DNA from: Candidatus Poribacteria bacterium
Lineage (GTDB): Bacteria; Poribacteria; WGA-4E; JAJDTR01
Reading direction: 5' to 3'
DNA: 64,000 nt
Assembly (NCBI GenBank): GCA_028820655.1
Contig: JAPPIK010000051.1
Location: forward strand, 92,539 to 156,538
The notes under the pieces: generated by a model
What the model saw: only the letters and a program-made list of their open reading frames with translations
Database searches by the model: none
What the model was told of the DNA's origin: nothing
Part shown: piece after piece, positions 8,634 through 17,565 of the stretch
How positions within the stretch are numbered: the stretch's first letter is position 1
Layout: every line of letters begins with the position of its first letter
Program-made: the position numbers and the translations under genes

Positions 8634-9782
8634 TCACTCATACACAACGCCGTCAACCCGGTGGTGCTCGATATAATCCCAATCCATCTCCACGCCAAGA
8701 CCGGGGCCCTGCGGCACCGGAACATGACCGTTCTTGTCGATATTCTCAAGCTCGTCCGTGAATTCGGGCGGTCGGATTGGTGCTTTCGTCTGGCTAATCT
8801 TGGGGTTCAACAGTCCGAGTTCGTAGTAGTTCGTGTTGCGGACAGCGGCGATGCAGTGCCGATGCGCCAAGCCTCCGCCGTGGAACTCCACATCCAAGCC
8901 GAAACCTTCCGCCGCGTGCGCCACCTTCATGGCGCCGGTAATCCCGCCATCTTCGTAGGTGCCGGTGCGCACGAAATCTGTACCGCCGTTCGCGATAAAA
9001 TCAACGTGATGCTCCAGACCGAACACATGCTCCGTCTGCAGCAGCGGGGTATTGATATACTCGCGCAACTTCTGATGCCCGAATATCGACACGCCGCCGT
9101 CTTTATAGGGATCCTCCAGCCAGAAAAAGTTTGCCGCGTCGCACGCCTTGCCCACCTTGAGCGCGTCGGCCCAGGTTTCCAATTCGCACGCCGGATCGAG
9201 CATCAGGTCCATCCGATCACCCACGCGCTTCCCGACCTCGAGCACGTTTGCCACCTCGCGTTCAATCGGCGCGTTCCCCCAGCCGTGAATCTTGAAGGCG
9301 CGGTATCCCAACTCGCTGCACTGTTCCGCGAAATCGGCAAAGTCTTCGGGCGTGCTAAGCCCGCCGTTCTCATCGCCGTGATAGGTGCTCGCGTAAGCCG
9401 GAATGGTTTCCTTGTAACCGCCGAGAAGCTGATAAATCGGCGCGTTGAGCGCCTTTCCGGCAAAATCCCACAACGCCACATCGACCGAACTGATAGCCGT
9501 GCGGTCCGTGTGGCGCAGCCCGCGTTTCAGGTCGTTGTAAATCTTCTCGCGATGGAACGGGTTTTTGCCCAATAGATACTGCACGACGCTATCGGACAGC
9601 CGACCGCCGTCCGATTCGCCGATGATCCCGGCGTCCGTATGAATCCGAAGAATCGAGGGACGCATCTTGAGGACGCTCCCTTTTTCGTAGACGGTGTTGA
9701 ACCCGTTGTAATCCGTTCCCATGTCATGAATCTCGTGTTGGTAAACCACGACTTCAATTTTCGTTATCTTTGGATCTGCCAT
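8634..9782 (-). CDS. Enolase-superfamily sugar-acid dehydratase-like enzyme, second type
   Basis: A 382-residue mandelate-racemase-group enzyme, only distantly like the one at 4119. The catalytic set is visible: FKIHGWG gives a Lys164-x-His166 pair, LDPACE gives Asp196, WLEDP gives Glu223, TEHV gives Glu251/His252, and EFHGGG gives His301. A K-x-H pair in place of K-x-K points to the galactonate/gluconate-dehydratase-like branches rather than muconate cycloisomerase. The substrate cannot be fixed from sequence. AGGAGCG lies 8 nt before the ATG. It stands alone between repeats, with PhyH genes on either side. Confidence 0.88.
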   Translation of the reverse strand: MADPKITKIEVVVYQHEIHDMGTDYNGFNTVYEKGSVLKMRPSILRIHTDAGIIGESDGGRLSDSVVQYLLGKNPFHREKIYNDLKRGLRHTDRTAISSVDVALWDFAGKALNAPIYQLLGGYKETIPAYASTYHGDENGGLSTPEDFADFAEQCSELGYRAFKIHGWGNAPIEREVANVLEVGKRVGDRMDLMLDPACELETWADALKVGKACDAANFFWLEDPYKDGGVSIFGHQKLREYINTPLLQTEHVFGLEHHVDFIANGGTDFVRTGTYEDGGITGAMKVAHAAEGFGLDVEFHGGGLAHRHCIAAVRNTNYYELGLLNPKISQTKAPIRPPEFTDELENIDKNGHVPVPQGPGLGVEMDWDYIEHHRVDGVVYE

Positions 9783-10117
9783 TGGTATCGCTCCTGATTG
9801 GTGTTATTGTGAGACCAATAATTGTTAAACAATGCGGTAGGTTCGGTTTCCTAACCGAACCGGAATTTATCCAGCCCGTAGGTTGGGTTGAACGGAACAT
9901 AATCAATTACACTTTCTTGATACGGACGCCTCCGGGTTGTGACGTTGCTTGAAATATCTAAACTCATAGTGAAACCCAACTCAATAAACGCGCGCACCGG
10001 TTCATTCAAATGTTGGGTTTCACTATTACTGTCTCACACGCCAATTTACTCGAAAAGCCTCAGAGCCTTTTGCGCTGAGAAATTACACTTTTTCCCGATC
10101 AACCCAACCTACATGAC
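9783..10117. repeat. Cluster of three GTAGG-headed elements
   Basis: A 335-bp spacer. 9837-9863 is a hairpin GTAGGTTCGGTTTCC...AACCGAACC. 9878-9980 begins GTAGGTTGGGTTGAAC and ends GTGAAACCCAAC. 10012-10112 is a second copy of the latter in the opposite orientation, starting GTTGGGTTTCAC and ending CAACCCAACCTAC. The two ~100-bp elements have the same terminal inverted repeat as the 133-bp elements at 11581 and 15160, but different interiors. Confidence 0.75.
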
Positions 10118-10876
10118 TCAATAGAGGCTCATGAGCCCCTCGGCGCCTGGAATCCGTTTTCGTTCAAATTCCGGCGTCAGCCAACGCGCCCGAGAGGGTC
10201 TGCCCGGATTCCGGTAAGCGTACACCACCGCCCACCGTGTACCGCTATTTGCGCGTCTCGGACTGACCGCGTGCGCGGCGTGCGTCCACATCAAGATGAC
10301 CGTTCCCGCCGGGACGGACAATTCCTGTATCTCCAGCGGTTCCCCCGTCATCGGGTGTGTCTTTCCCGCCATCCAACCCGTCTTGAGCGCCTCGTCCGTT
10401 TCCGCCTTGATATTCGCGTCCCGGAAGAGATGGCTGCCCGGCAACGCCTTCAAGCCGCCGTCGCCAACCTCGAACCCGCTGACGTAGAAGAATATGCGCA
10501 CAAAGCCGAGGTTCGGATCGTCATCGGCGTATTCGTGACTGTGCCAACCCGCGCCTGCGTTGCCACCCGGGCGGATCATCGTTACACAGTGGTCGAATCG
10601 GATCTCTTCGCCGAGCACCCTCCGTGCCAAATCAAGTATCTGTGGATGCGGGATGAGGCTCTCCAGATAGGAGTCATACTCCGCCGCAAAGTGGGTGGGC
10701 TTATGACCTTCGACGGCGGACGGCAACAAGTCTTGAATGTGCAAAAACGAAGACATCAGCCGCTTGCAAGCCCCCGGCGTCAGGATACCGGGAAGGAGAA
10801 AGTGCCCGTCTCTGTCCAAGAGGGCTTTTTCCTTCTCGCCGAACTCGTAAGGTCGAAATATGGGGGTATGATTCAC
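10118..10876 (-). CDS. Phytanoyl-CoA dioxygenase (PhyH) family protein, copy 2
   Basis: 252 residues with a GTG start (GTG AAT CAT ACC CCC) and AAAGGA at the right distance. It is a close sister of the gene at 6708: both have FGEKEKALLD, HFAAEYDSYLESLIPHP, WHSHEYADDDP, VGDGGLKA(V/L)PGSH and the identical ending RARWLTPEFERKRIPGAEGL. Conservation of the putative iron-site block WHSHEYADDD and of MWTHAAHAVSP suggests both copies are under selection. Function as an Fe(II)/2-oxoglutarate oxygenase is inferred; the substrate is unknown. Confidence 0.85.
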   Translation of the reverse strand: MNHTPIFRPYEFGEKEKALLDRDGHFLLPGILTPGACKRLMSSFLHIQDLLPSAVEGHKPTHFAAEYDSYLESLIPHPQILDLARRVLGEEIRFDHCVTMIRPGGNAGAGWHSHEYADDDPNLGFVRIFFYVSGFEVGDGGLKALPGSHLFRDANIKAETDEALKTGWMAGKTHPMTGEPLEIQELSVPAGTVILMWTHAAHAVSPRRANSGTRWAVVYAYRNPGRPSRARWLTPEFERKRIPGAEGLMSLY

Positions 10877-11207
10877 GGGAATCCTTTCTTAAAAACAGTG
10901 GTCAGTGGTCAGTGGATCTCTACCGCCCTCGCTATTCGCTCAGTTGCTGGCTAGTGGTCAGTGAAGAAGCTTAAATCCGCGTTATCTGTGATTCAGAATT
11001 GGTTCGCCACAAACACCAAATCAAATACATTCACGACACCGTCCCCATTCATGTCTCCCTCACGCTTATCCGTCCCCAACGCCTGCTCAATTGTCTGAAT
11101 CACGGATATTTACGGATATTCACGGATTAAAGGATTTCACGGATAAGATTCGACCAATCAGCGACATTTTCGATTCGACCTGAGTCATCTGACCAACAGC
11201 AGGGTTG
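10877..11207. other. Spacer with repeat block and decayed dockerin-like tail
   Basis: A 331-bp stretch. It begins with the GTGGTCAGTGG repeat (10896-10960) shared with the sister PhyH gene's upstream region, then holds the dockerin-like remnant listed separately. At 11098-11150 there is a short iteration of CACGGAT/ACGGATATT units. No intact gene. Confidence 0.6.
10993..11109 (-). pseudogene. Remnant of a dockerin-like C-terminus
   Basis: Reading the minus strand from 11109, an open stretch of 38 codons ends with TGA at 10995-10993. The C-terminal part is GDMNGDGVVNVFDLVFVANQ followed by F and the stop. This is one half of a type I dockerin / EF-hand calcium loop (DxNxDGxVNxxDL), a very common C-terminal tail on secreted proteins of this kind of bacterium. 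Upstream is a TAA and no start codon or body of the protein, so it is what is left of a deleted exported protein. The loop residues are intact, so the loss may be recent. Confidence 0.6.
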
Positions 11208-11567
11208 CTAAAGAACCAATCTCTTAAATTCCAAACTTTTGCCTCCGAAATTGACTAGTAACCCCACTTCCATACGATAGGCTTTCAGGTAGTTCAGCAT
11301 CTGAGCGGTGTGCACAGCCTCCAATACGGCAATAGCCTTCAATTCCACCAAGACTTTTCCTTCAACCACGGAATCTGCTCTGCGGGTCCCGATAGGCTCC
11401 GGACACTCTTTATAAAAGATATCTTGTTCAATTTCACGGGCAAATGTTAAGCCCACCCGTGCCAATTCAAGTGCTAGTGCTCGCTGATAAATCACCTCTT
11501 GGAATCCGTTTCTTAAGAACCGATGCACCTCTAACGCAGCCCCAATAATCTTCCAGGGGAAACGCAT
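11208..11567 (-). CDS. GxxExxY-family protein
   Basis: 119 residues with the family signature GFQEVIYQRAL (G-x-x-E-x-x-Y) at about residue 22, IGAALEVHRFL before it and LVELKAIAVLEAVHTAQMLNYL in the second half. The E-x-K of ELKA and the preceding acidic residue fit a PD-(D/E)XK-like nuclease fold, but the cellular role of the family is not established. The start chosen is the ATG at 11567. No ribosome site is visible and a mobile 133-bp repeat begins 14 bp upstream, so the natural start region may have been displaced. Confidence 0.8.
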   Translation of the reverse strand: MRFPWKIIGAALEVHRFLRNGFQEVIYQRALALELARVGLTFAREIEQDIFYKECPEPIGTRRADSVVEGKVLVELKAIAVLEAVHTAQMLNYLKAYRMEVGLLVNFGGKSLEFKRLVL

Positions 11568-11580
11568 CAAATTGAAGAGG

Positions 11581-11713
11581 AGGTCTCATGGTGGCAAAAC
11601 GTACAATTACTGTTGGGTTTCACTCAAATTTTGGCGCGTTCAAGCGAAATAGGCACTCGAAAACTGTTACAAGATTAGCGATTACTAACGGATTTCCGTT
11701 CAACCCAACCTAC
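11581..11713 (+). repeat. 133-bp MITE-like element, copy A
   Basis: Begins AGGTCTCATGGTGG, contains GTTGGGTTTCAC, and ends GTTCAACCCAACCTAC, so GTTGGGTT / AACCCAAC form terminal inverted repeats. It is nearly identical in sequence and identical in length to the copy at 15160-15292, and homologous to the reverse copy at 46410-46557. It has no coding capacity. Read on the minus strand it starts GTAGGTTGGG, the same GTAGG head as the hairpin families. Confidence 0.85.
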
Positions 11714-11895
11714 GAGCCCCAAAATAGTGTTACAACTTAGATCCTGTTTGGATAATCGGTAGCAAAGCCATTTTGGGGCACTTGCAGGAAGATTTTTCAT
11801 GTTTTTATTGTTGTCTCCTACATACCTGTCGCCCCTCTGGGGCTTTGGTTTAGTGTGGATTGGCTTGCTATACACCTTTCGCGCCACTGGCACTC
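11714..11895. other. Spacer, no feature seen
   Basis: Sequence between copy A of the 133-bp element and the family-B hairpin. No gene, promoter or further repeat is recognised. Confidence 0.5.
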
Positions 11896-12054
11896 TCAAA
11901 GGCTGGTGCGCGGTGCGCACCCTACAGACTGGAGTTCACGCCGGATTACCGCTTCAAGGTTGGGATCATGGATGTCAACAACCTGCGCAAACGCAACACT
12001 GCCGAACACGATATAGAGGAAAAGACATAGTGTGATTCCCTGCCGGAAATCCAT
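11896..12054 (-). pseudogene. 5' fragment of a secreted leucine-rich-repeat-type protein
   Basis: From the ATG at 12054 the frame gives a signal peptide (MDFRQGITLCLFLYIVFGS ... AFAQ) and then VVDIHDPNLEAVIRREL, the typical opening of secreted bacterial LRR proteins (IxDPNLExAIRxxL). After ELQS the reading frame runs straight into the family-B hairpin (GTAGGGTGCGCACC) and stops. Thus only ~43 authentic codons survive, and the junction with the repeat is exact. It lies 16 bp downstream of the SDR gene. Confidence 0.65.
11898..11926 (-). repeat. REP hairpin, family B
   Basis: Minus-strand reading GTAGGGTGCGCACC then GCGCACCAGCC. The stem is GGTGCGC/GCGCACC. It abuts the truncated LRR-type gene fragment, supplying the codons before its stop. 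Confidence 0.8.
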
Positions 12055-12070
12055 TGATTCGTCCTTTATA

Positions 12071-12925
12071 TCACTTCTCTCCACGAAGCCATTCCGATCC
12101 TTGCGCTTCCAATTCCTCCCGGATATTCCGTTCCAGCCGCCCCGGAATACTCAGCGGATTGAACGCCGACGCCCCGCAATCCGCAACCAAACTGTGTCCG
12201 GTGACGGCAGACGACTCATCCGACGCCAAGAACAGCATGACCTCTGCCACCTCCTCCGGCTGCGCCGGATTTCCCCGCGGATAGAGAAATTTCTGTCTTC
12301 TGACTTCTGCCGGGCTGCCCTCTAGCATGTCGAGTTTTTTCTCCGTGAGCATCCGAGCGGGTGTCAGCGCGTTGGCGCGAATCCCGTCAGGACCGTAGGT
12401 GACCGCCAAACTCTGCGTGAAGTTGATCATCCCCGCCTTGGCTGGACCGTACGATGAGATACTGGGGCTGCCGAACATCGCGTTGCCCGATGAGACGTTG
12501 ATAATACTCCCGCCGCCCTGCTCAATCATCAGCGGCACTACCAACTTGCAGAAAAGCAACGGCGCCGTCAAATGACAGAACAGACCGTCCTCCCAATCTT
12601 CGACCGTGACCTCCTCCAGCCTACCGCCGGGATTGTCGATGACGGCGTTGTTGACCATCACGTCGATCCGCCCGTAACGCGTATGAGTAAACTCCACCAA
12701 CGCGGCAATGTCGTCTTTGTTCATGACATCGCACCGCTTGTAGACGACCTCGCCGGGCAGCCCAGCCGCCGCGTCGAGCACCTTTTGGGCGTTTTCCGGT
12801 GTCCGTCCCCGGTCGCAGATTGCAACCGAGGCGCCCTCTTTGGCGAACAGCAACGCCGCCGCTTTCCCTAGCCCAAGCGTCGCGCCGGTGATGATAGCTA
12901 CCTTGCCTTCCAATCGTGTTCCCAT
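12071..12925 (-). CDS. Short-chain dehydrogenase/reductase (classical SDR)
   Basis: A 284-residue cytoplasmic NAD(P)-dependent oxidoreductase. It has GATLGLG (TGxxxGxG, residues ~14-20), CDRG after beta-2, VNNAV in place of NNAG, and the catalytic triad as INVSSG (Ser) with SSYGPAKAG (Tyr-x-x-x-Lys). It is a typical full-length classical SDR with a ~30-residue C-terminal extension. It lies 36 bp downstream of the GH172-like gene on the same strand, so it probably oxidises or reduces a sugar or polyol released by that enzyme. AAGG lies about 11 nt before the ATG, a rather loose ribosome site. Confidence 0.9.
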   Translation of the reverse strand: MGTRLEGKVAIITGATLGLGKAAALLFAKEGASVAICDRGRTPENAQKVLDAAAGLPGEVVYKRCDVMNKDDIAALVEFTHTRYGRIDVMVNNAVIDNPGGRLEEVTVEDWEDGLFCHLTAPLLFCKLVVPLMIEQGGGSIINVSSGNAMFGSPSISSYGPAKAGMINFTQSLAVTYGPDGIRANALTPARMLTEKKLDMLEGSPAEVRRQKFLYPRGNPAQPEEVAEVMLFLASDESSAVTGHSLVADCGASAFNPLSIPGRLERNIREELEAQGSEWLRGEK

Positions 12926-12961
12926 GGTTTGCTCTGCCTTATCCTTTCCTTTACGGAATCG

Positions 12962-14374
12962 CTATTCCGTGTCATCTATTGAACAACTCATCGCCCAGCA
13001 CCCATGCGTGACGTTCTCAAAGTTGCTAAGCTTGACCATCAGTTCATTTGTGCCCTTCTTTAACCGAGCGGGGACGCTTATCACCTCGAAATCATGGTCA
13101 TGGCGAAAGGTTCCAAGGTTCTCACCGTTTAGCCACACGGTCAACCAATCGTCGAAACCAAACCGAATCTGGACGGACCGCTCCTCTGCAGACTCAATGG
13201 TTGTGCGGGCATAGGCGGAACGATCCAACTGGTCCTGAAAGCCGTCGCGGCAGTAGGTTGAAAAGTCAATCCACGTGTGTTCCGTTTTGGCGGAGTGTAC
13301 CGGGAACTCCGTCTCTTGGAACTGTCCCGTCCAAGCGCCTGTCCCCTCCTCCGGGGCCTCCGAGTGCAGGAACTGTTCGTAGTTTCCGCATTCAAAGGGG
13401 CCCGCAATTTCCCATGATTCGGGCGATGTGGCCGGAGGCGCTTGGCTTTCCGGCACCCGGTAGTAGTACACCACGGTCTCCGTGTCGTCCGCGCGGCACC
13501 CGCAGTGAAGCAGCAGCGAGGAGTCGAACCTCACGGGATCCGTACCGAAGAAACGGTACACGACCCCGTCCTGGTCGTATTCGGTCCCGTAGCGGTGATA
13601 CGTGCAACCGATCCAGCGTGTCATCACCTCGTGATAGCCAAAACATAACCCGAAATCATCCTCCTCGTTATACCCCCTGATGACGTGGGGACCGGTTTCC
13701 CCGTCAATCATCCACACCTGTCCGCCGGTGTGAAAGATCACGTCGCTGTAATCGCGCTGTCTGATGCCCTTGACGATGCCCGCGACGAATCCCTTACCGG
13801 ATACGTCAGCCATGAGATAGGAGGAATGATGACTCGCGGGGTGCTCGCTTCTGTATGCGGTGTGCAAACGGTAAGGGGTGATATCGGTCCCCTCGGGGAA
13901 CTGCTGCCAGTCCGCCATAAAGCGAATAAACTGGTCAACCAACGGCTCCATGGTGATACGGCACGATTTGGCGAACGGAATCGGCAAATAAATGTTGAAG
14001 CTGTCACCGTGTACCGACCCCGATCTTCGGGTCAAGACCGCGAACCCGGCGTTGACCACACGATACGGAGATTGATCGAGCAAAACACCGCACAGCCGCT
14101 TCAGTTCCATGTTGACTAACGGGCGCCGGTCGTCATCGACGTAGATTTTGAGGACGGCATTGGTGTTGGAGTTGTCTGTGTAATCCTCGGTGAAACGCGT
14201 GTCCGAGATCGGATTCGGGGAAATCCAAATATGCCTCACGCAACCGGGTCCCCGTGCCCGGAATACCTCTTTGGTTTCTCCGACCGCCACTTGCCTATCC
14301 CTCAACGTTTGCCGCCGGGAGCGGAATTGCGCCGGTAGTTGGATGAGTGGGAAATTTGGATCCGGGAGATTCAT
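12962..14374 (-). CDS. GH172 / DUF2961 family protein, copy 1
   Basis: About 470 residues. The DUF2961 core runs from GPGCVRHIWI through MELKRLCGVLLDQ, NIYLPIPFAKSCRITME, TGGQVWMIDGE and FFGTDPVRFDSSLLL (residues ~40-310). A C-terminal beta-sandwich follows with DDWLTVWLNGENLGTF. DUF2961 is now glycoside hydrolase family 172, whose characterised members cleave or rearrange alpha-D-fructofuranosidic or arabinofuranosidic bonds. The substrate here is unknown. No signal peptide is seen. The start is uncertain: the ATG at 14374 is used, though TTG codons upstream are in frame. It leads an operon with the SDR gene; a close paralog sits at 17947. Confidence 0.85.
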   Translation of the reverse strand: MNLPDPNFPLIQLPAQFRSRRQTLRDRQVAVGETKEVFRARGPGCVRHIWISPNPISDTRFTEDYTDNSNTNAVLKIYVDDDRRPLVNMELKRLCGVLLDQSPYRVVNAGFAVLTRRSGSVHGDSFNIYLPIPFAKSCRITMEPLVDQFIRFMADWQQFPEGTDITPYRLHTAYRSEHPASHHSSYLMADVSGKGFVAGIVKGIRQRDYSDVIFHTGGQVWMIDGETGPHVIRGYNEEDDFGLCFGYHEVMTRWIGCTYHRYGTEYDQDGVVYRFFGTDPVRFDSSLLLHCGCRADDTETVVYYYRVPESQAPPATSPESWEIAGPFECGNYEQFLHSEAPEEGTGAWTGQFQETEFPVHSAKTEHTWIDFSTYCRDGFQDQLDRSAYARTTIESAEERSVQIRFGFDDWLTVWLNGENLGTFRHDHDFEVISVPARLKKGTNELMVKLSNFENVTHGCWAMSCSIDDTE

Positions 14375-14611
14375 TTCTTGGCTCAAAGGAACGCCTACCA
14401 ATCGTTTTATGGTAGGATTTGAGCAGTTGATCGGCTCAGAAACTTTCTCATGGCGATTTCACTATACGTAATGGGTTCTCTATGGGAGTTCTACCGCGTT
14501 CGCTATTCACTCACTTGCTGGATTTCTATCGCACTCACTATCCATTCGCTTGATCCTTCGTTATTCGCTCATTTGATCTCCGACATGCGACGAGTGAGAG
14601 AAAAGCGAAGA

Positions 14612-14735
14612 ATCGCGACCAGGAGATCGCTCCTACAAGAGTTTCCTTTGCGCGAATGACGAAACGGAGAATCGCGACCAGGAGATCGCTCCTACAGACG
14701 ACGTAGGGAATCGCGACCAGGAGGTCGCTCCTACA
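14612..14735 (-). repeat. Three closely spaced family-A REP hairpins
   Basis: Copies at 14612-14638, 14671-14696 and 14710-14735, all in the same orientation (minus-strand head GTAGGAGCGA), each preceded by similar short text (GAAGAATCGCGACC or GGAGAATCGCGACC). They resemble the regular array at 25568. Confidence 0.85.
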
Positions 14736-15159
14736 GAGGTTTTCTTTGCCGGCTTGGTGGAACGGGTCTCTTGCGCCATTCTCTTAGAAAATATATGCAT
14801 ACGCGTAATCCTTGTCAAACCGGGAGGAGTATAGCACGGGTAGAATCGGTTTGCATCTGAAAAAGCTGAATCTGCACATGATGGGAAGTGTTCAACTCGG
14901 CGCAGACGAAGGAGCCAAAGGGATGGAACTAACAGATGCCAAAATGGACCGCATGGGACAATTATCTTCTATTGAATTGTGTGGCATTCGTCATAAAGTG
15001 CATCCGAATCTGTGTAGAGTTAAAGGCTGAGATGCCAAATTCATAGGTGTTCATTTCGCGTATCGTAGTCTATCACCAAACTGCGAGGCGGGATGGCAAG
15101 CGTAGATTGTGAACGGAGTCTCACTGGGTAGGAGTGGGAAGCGCATCTAATTGCAGAGA

Positions 15160-15292
15160 AGGTCTCATGGTGGTAGAACGTACGATTAATGTTGGGTTTC
15201 ACTCAAATTTTGGCGCGTTCAAGCGAAATAGGCACTCGAAAACTCTTACAAGATCAGCGATTACTAACGAATTTCCGTTCAACCCAACCTAC
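15160..15292 (+). repeat. 133-bp MITE-like element, copy B
   Basis: Same length and orientation as copy A at 11581, differing from it at only a few positions. It has terminal inverted repeats GTTGGGTT/AACCCAAC and the end CCAACCTAC. It lies in a gene-free stretch. Confidence 0.85.
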
Positions 15293-15483
15293 GAGTCCTG
15301 CGCGGCGGGATGGACTGCGTTGCACATCGGGACCGGCAAAGCGAGAGGGTCTTTGACGTGCCTTTCAGCACAAACGCGCCTCGCAACGGTTAAACATAAA
15401 TCGTCAACATCGTCTTGCTTTGTAGGCGGGGATAATTCATAATTGGATTGAGACAGGAAAATCACAACAGCATCAAGAGGGTT

Positions 15484-17565
15484 ATGATGCAGAATCGGAA
15501 ACCTGCACTATTTCAAGATAGAGTTCGCCATGACGATGTCAGCCGGTATGCGTTGCCGGATGAAGCGGTCGCCCGATTGGGACAGGGGAATGTGTGGGAT
15601 ATGGCAATCTCGCCGAGCGGCGAGTATCTTGCCGTCGGAACTCCGTGCGGACTGTGGTGGTATGAGTTCTCGACGATGTCTCGGGTTGCGCTATGGAATC
15701 TGGAGGCGGGAGGGGTTGCCAGGATTGCCGCCGTCTCATTTTCCCCTGACGGTGAATTGATTGCGACGGGGGGATACGATGGCCTCGTCAAAGTCTGGGA
15801 CATCCCGCGCGGCGCCCCCGTTTCGAAGATGGAGCGATGGGAAAACCACAATCAACTACTGCGCCAAAACGAGATTTCTCGTCTCGCCTTTTCACCGGAT
15901 GGTCAAATGCTCGCCGTCTCCGGCAGGCGAGACTACATCGTCGACATCTTGCGCCCGGATACCGGTGAAACGCTTGCAAAAATCAATAGCGAACACCAAA
16001 TGGAGGTGCGGTATTGCGCGCTCACCAGACCGGTCGCTTTCTCACCCGACAACCTTCTGATCGCCTGCGCAAGTCCGGACGATGCGAATCCCTCAAGCGA
16101 GCCGACAGAGGAGTGCATCTCCGTATGGGATGTGTCTGGTAGTGAACGCGTGGCGTACCTCACGGACTATCGCGATGTGCTGTATTCTCTCGCCTTTTCG
16201 CCGTGCGGCCGTTTCCTGGCCGCCGGCGGTCACAGGAAGGGTAAGGCGAAACTGAAGGTATGGAGTATCGGTAGTTGGCAACTGCACCGGTCACACCCGG
16301 ATATGGGCGCGGACCGGATTATCGTTTCTTATTCGACCGGGAATGTCCTCTGTGCCGCTGCGGTGTTTGATGGAAAAAACACCGTGGAGGTCTGGGACGT
16401 AGAACACACCGAGAACCTCTATACCTTAAAAAATGACGGCGAAATAGGAGCCGTACATTTCGCAAAAGGAACGCAGTTGGTCGCTGACTGTTTTCACGAT
16501 TTTAGGGTGCGTACGGACGAGAACCCACACACTCGCGCATTCGCCCATCTGCATACCGGTTTTGCCGAATCCCTCGTGTTTTCGTCCGATGAGAAAACCT
16601 TAGCGAGCGCTCACCGGGGAGGCGGAATCCGGTTATGGGATGTTGACGTGCCGTCGAAAGCCCCGAGGATATTCCATCCACCCGGCACCGGTCATCGCGT
16701 CTACGCGCCGGCCTCCGGAAAAATCCACGCCACAAGTCGAGACGAAAACACCGTTAATGTCTGGGAGGTTGGAATCAACACCCCCCTTGCTCAAATCACA
16801 CTGGAGAAACCGCCAAGCTACGGAGCCGTGGCGTATTCCGCCAAGACCCAACGCCTCGGGTGCGGGGATGACAACGGGACGATCAGCGTGTGGGAGGTAC
16901 CGCATGGGGAAAGGCGCTGCACCTTTACGGCGCATACCACCGAGATCGTGAACTTGGTGTTTAGTCCGAACGGTAAATATCTTGTGAGTTTGGCAAATTA
17001 CGGTCCCGATTCGCGGCTCTGGGACATTGAACGCGGAGAAGAGATTCCAGATTTCCCCGGAAACCGAATTGAGTTCGTTGGGTTCTCCCCATGCAGCGCC
17101 CTGATCGTCGGCGACACGGAGAAAGAGATTCTATTGTGGGATGTGGAACGTTGCGAAACCCGGTTGACAATACCAAAGCCGGAAAGTTGGATTCATAACG
17201 GATTGTGGCAGATGGCATTGGCTTTCTCGCCGTGCGGACGATATTTTGCATCTGCCCCGTGGTGGGAATTGGGTATGGCGCGGGTTCCGGTGCGGTTATG
17301 GAGGGCGGCAACAGGTGAGATTCTCGCCACGTTCCGGGGACACGCGCGGGATGTCGCCGCACTGGCTTTTTCGCCGGAGGGCTCGCGGCTGGCAAGCGGC
17401 GGTTGCGACGGTACCATCCTTCTTTGGGATATTACCCCTTATGTGGAGAGCGCCCATGGGACTTCCTTACCCGATATTCTCCCGCTAACACGGGAGGACG
17501 AAGGCGACGCCGGTGTTCGCGATTTAGGCGCTCGTCTCGGTGGCGGTCGCTTGAGCCGATTCTAA
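15484..17565 (+). CDS. WD40-repeat protein
   Basis: About 693 residues from the ATG at 15484 (AGAGGG just upstream; a second ATG follows directly). It consists of successive WD40 blades with the recurring text (L/V)AFSPDG...LASG, ending each time in WD (VKVWDI, ISVWDV, IRLWDV, ILLWDI). At least twelve such blades are visible, enough for two propellers. There is no signal peptide, membrane segment or fused enzymatic domain. WD40 proteins are interaction scaffolds; this kind occurs in large numbers in Poribacteria-like genomes with no assigned role. It is isolated on the plus strand between minus-strand genes. Confidence 0.85.
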   Translation: MMQNRKPALFQDRVRHDDVSRYALPDEAVARLGQGNVWDMAISPSGEYLAVGTPCGLWWYEFSTMSRVALWNLEAGGVARIAAVSFSPDGELIATGGYDGLVKVWDIPRGAPVSKMERWENHNQLLRQNEISRLAFSPDGQMLAVSGRRDYIVDILRPDTGETLAKINSEHQMEVRYCALTRPVAFSPDNLLIACASPDDANPSSEPTEECISVWDVSGSERVAYLTDYRDVLYSLAFSPCGRFLAAGGHRKGKAKLKVWSIGSWQLHRSHPDMGADRIIVSYSTGNVLCAAAVFDGKNTVEVWDVEHTENLYTLKNDGEIGAVHFAKGTQLVADCFHDFRVRTDENPHTRAFAHLHTGFAESLVFSSDEKTLASAHRGGGIRLWDVDVPSKAPRIFHPPGTGHRVYAPASGKIHATSRDENTVNVWEVGINTPLAQITLEKPPSYGAVAYSAKTQRLGCGDDNGTISVWEVPHGERRCTFTAHTTEIVNLVFSPNGKYLVSLANYGPDSRLWDIERGEEIPDFPGNRIEFVGFSPCSALIVGDTEKEILLWDVERCETRLTIPKPESWIHNGLWQMALAFSPCGRYFASAPWWELGMARVPVRLWRAATGEILATFRGHARDVAALAFSPEGSRLASGGCDGTILLWDITPYVESAHGTSLPDILPLTREDEGDAGVRDLGARLGGGRLSRF

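Larger units (their letters stand above)
14402..15483. other. Gene-free 1.1-kb stretch
   Basis: It contains a stray ~35-nt module array in reverse orientation (14475-14575), three closely spaced family-A hairpins, copy B of the 133-bp element, and about 400 bp (14740-15150) with no recognised feature. Short open frames here have no homology I recognise and look like chance. Confidence 0.6.

Noticed and set aside
14812..15030. 72-codon plus-strand frame in the gene-free stretch
   Set aside because: No recognised domain and a gene-free repeat-rich setting; it does have GGGAGG near the start, so a small gene cannot be fully excluded.
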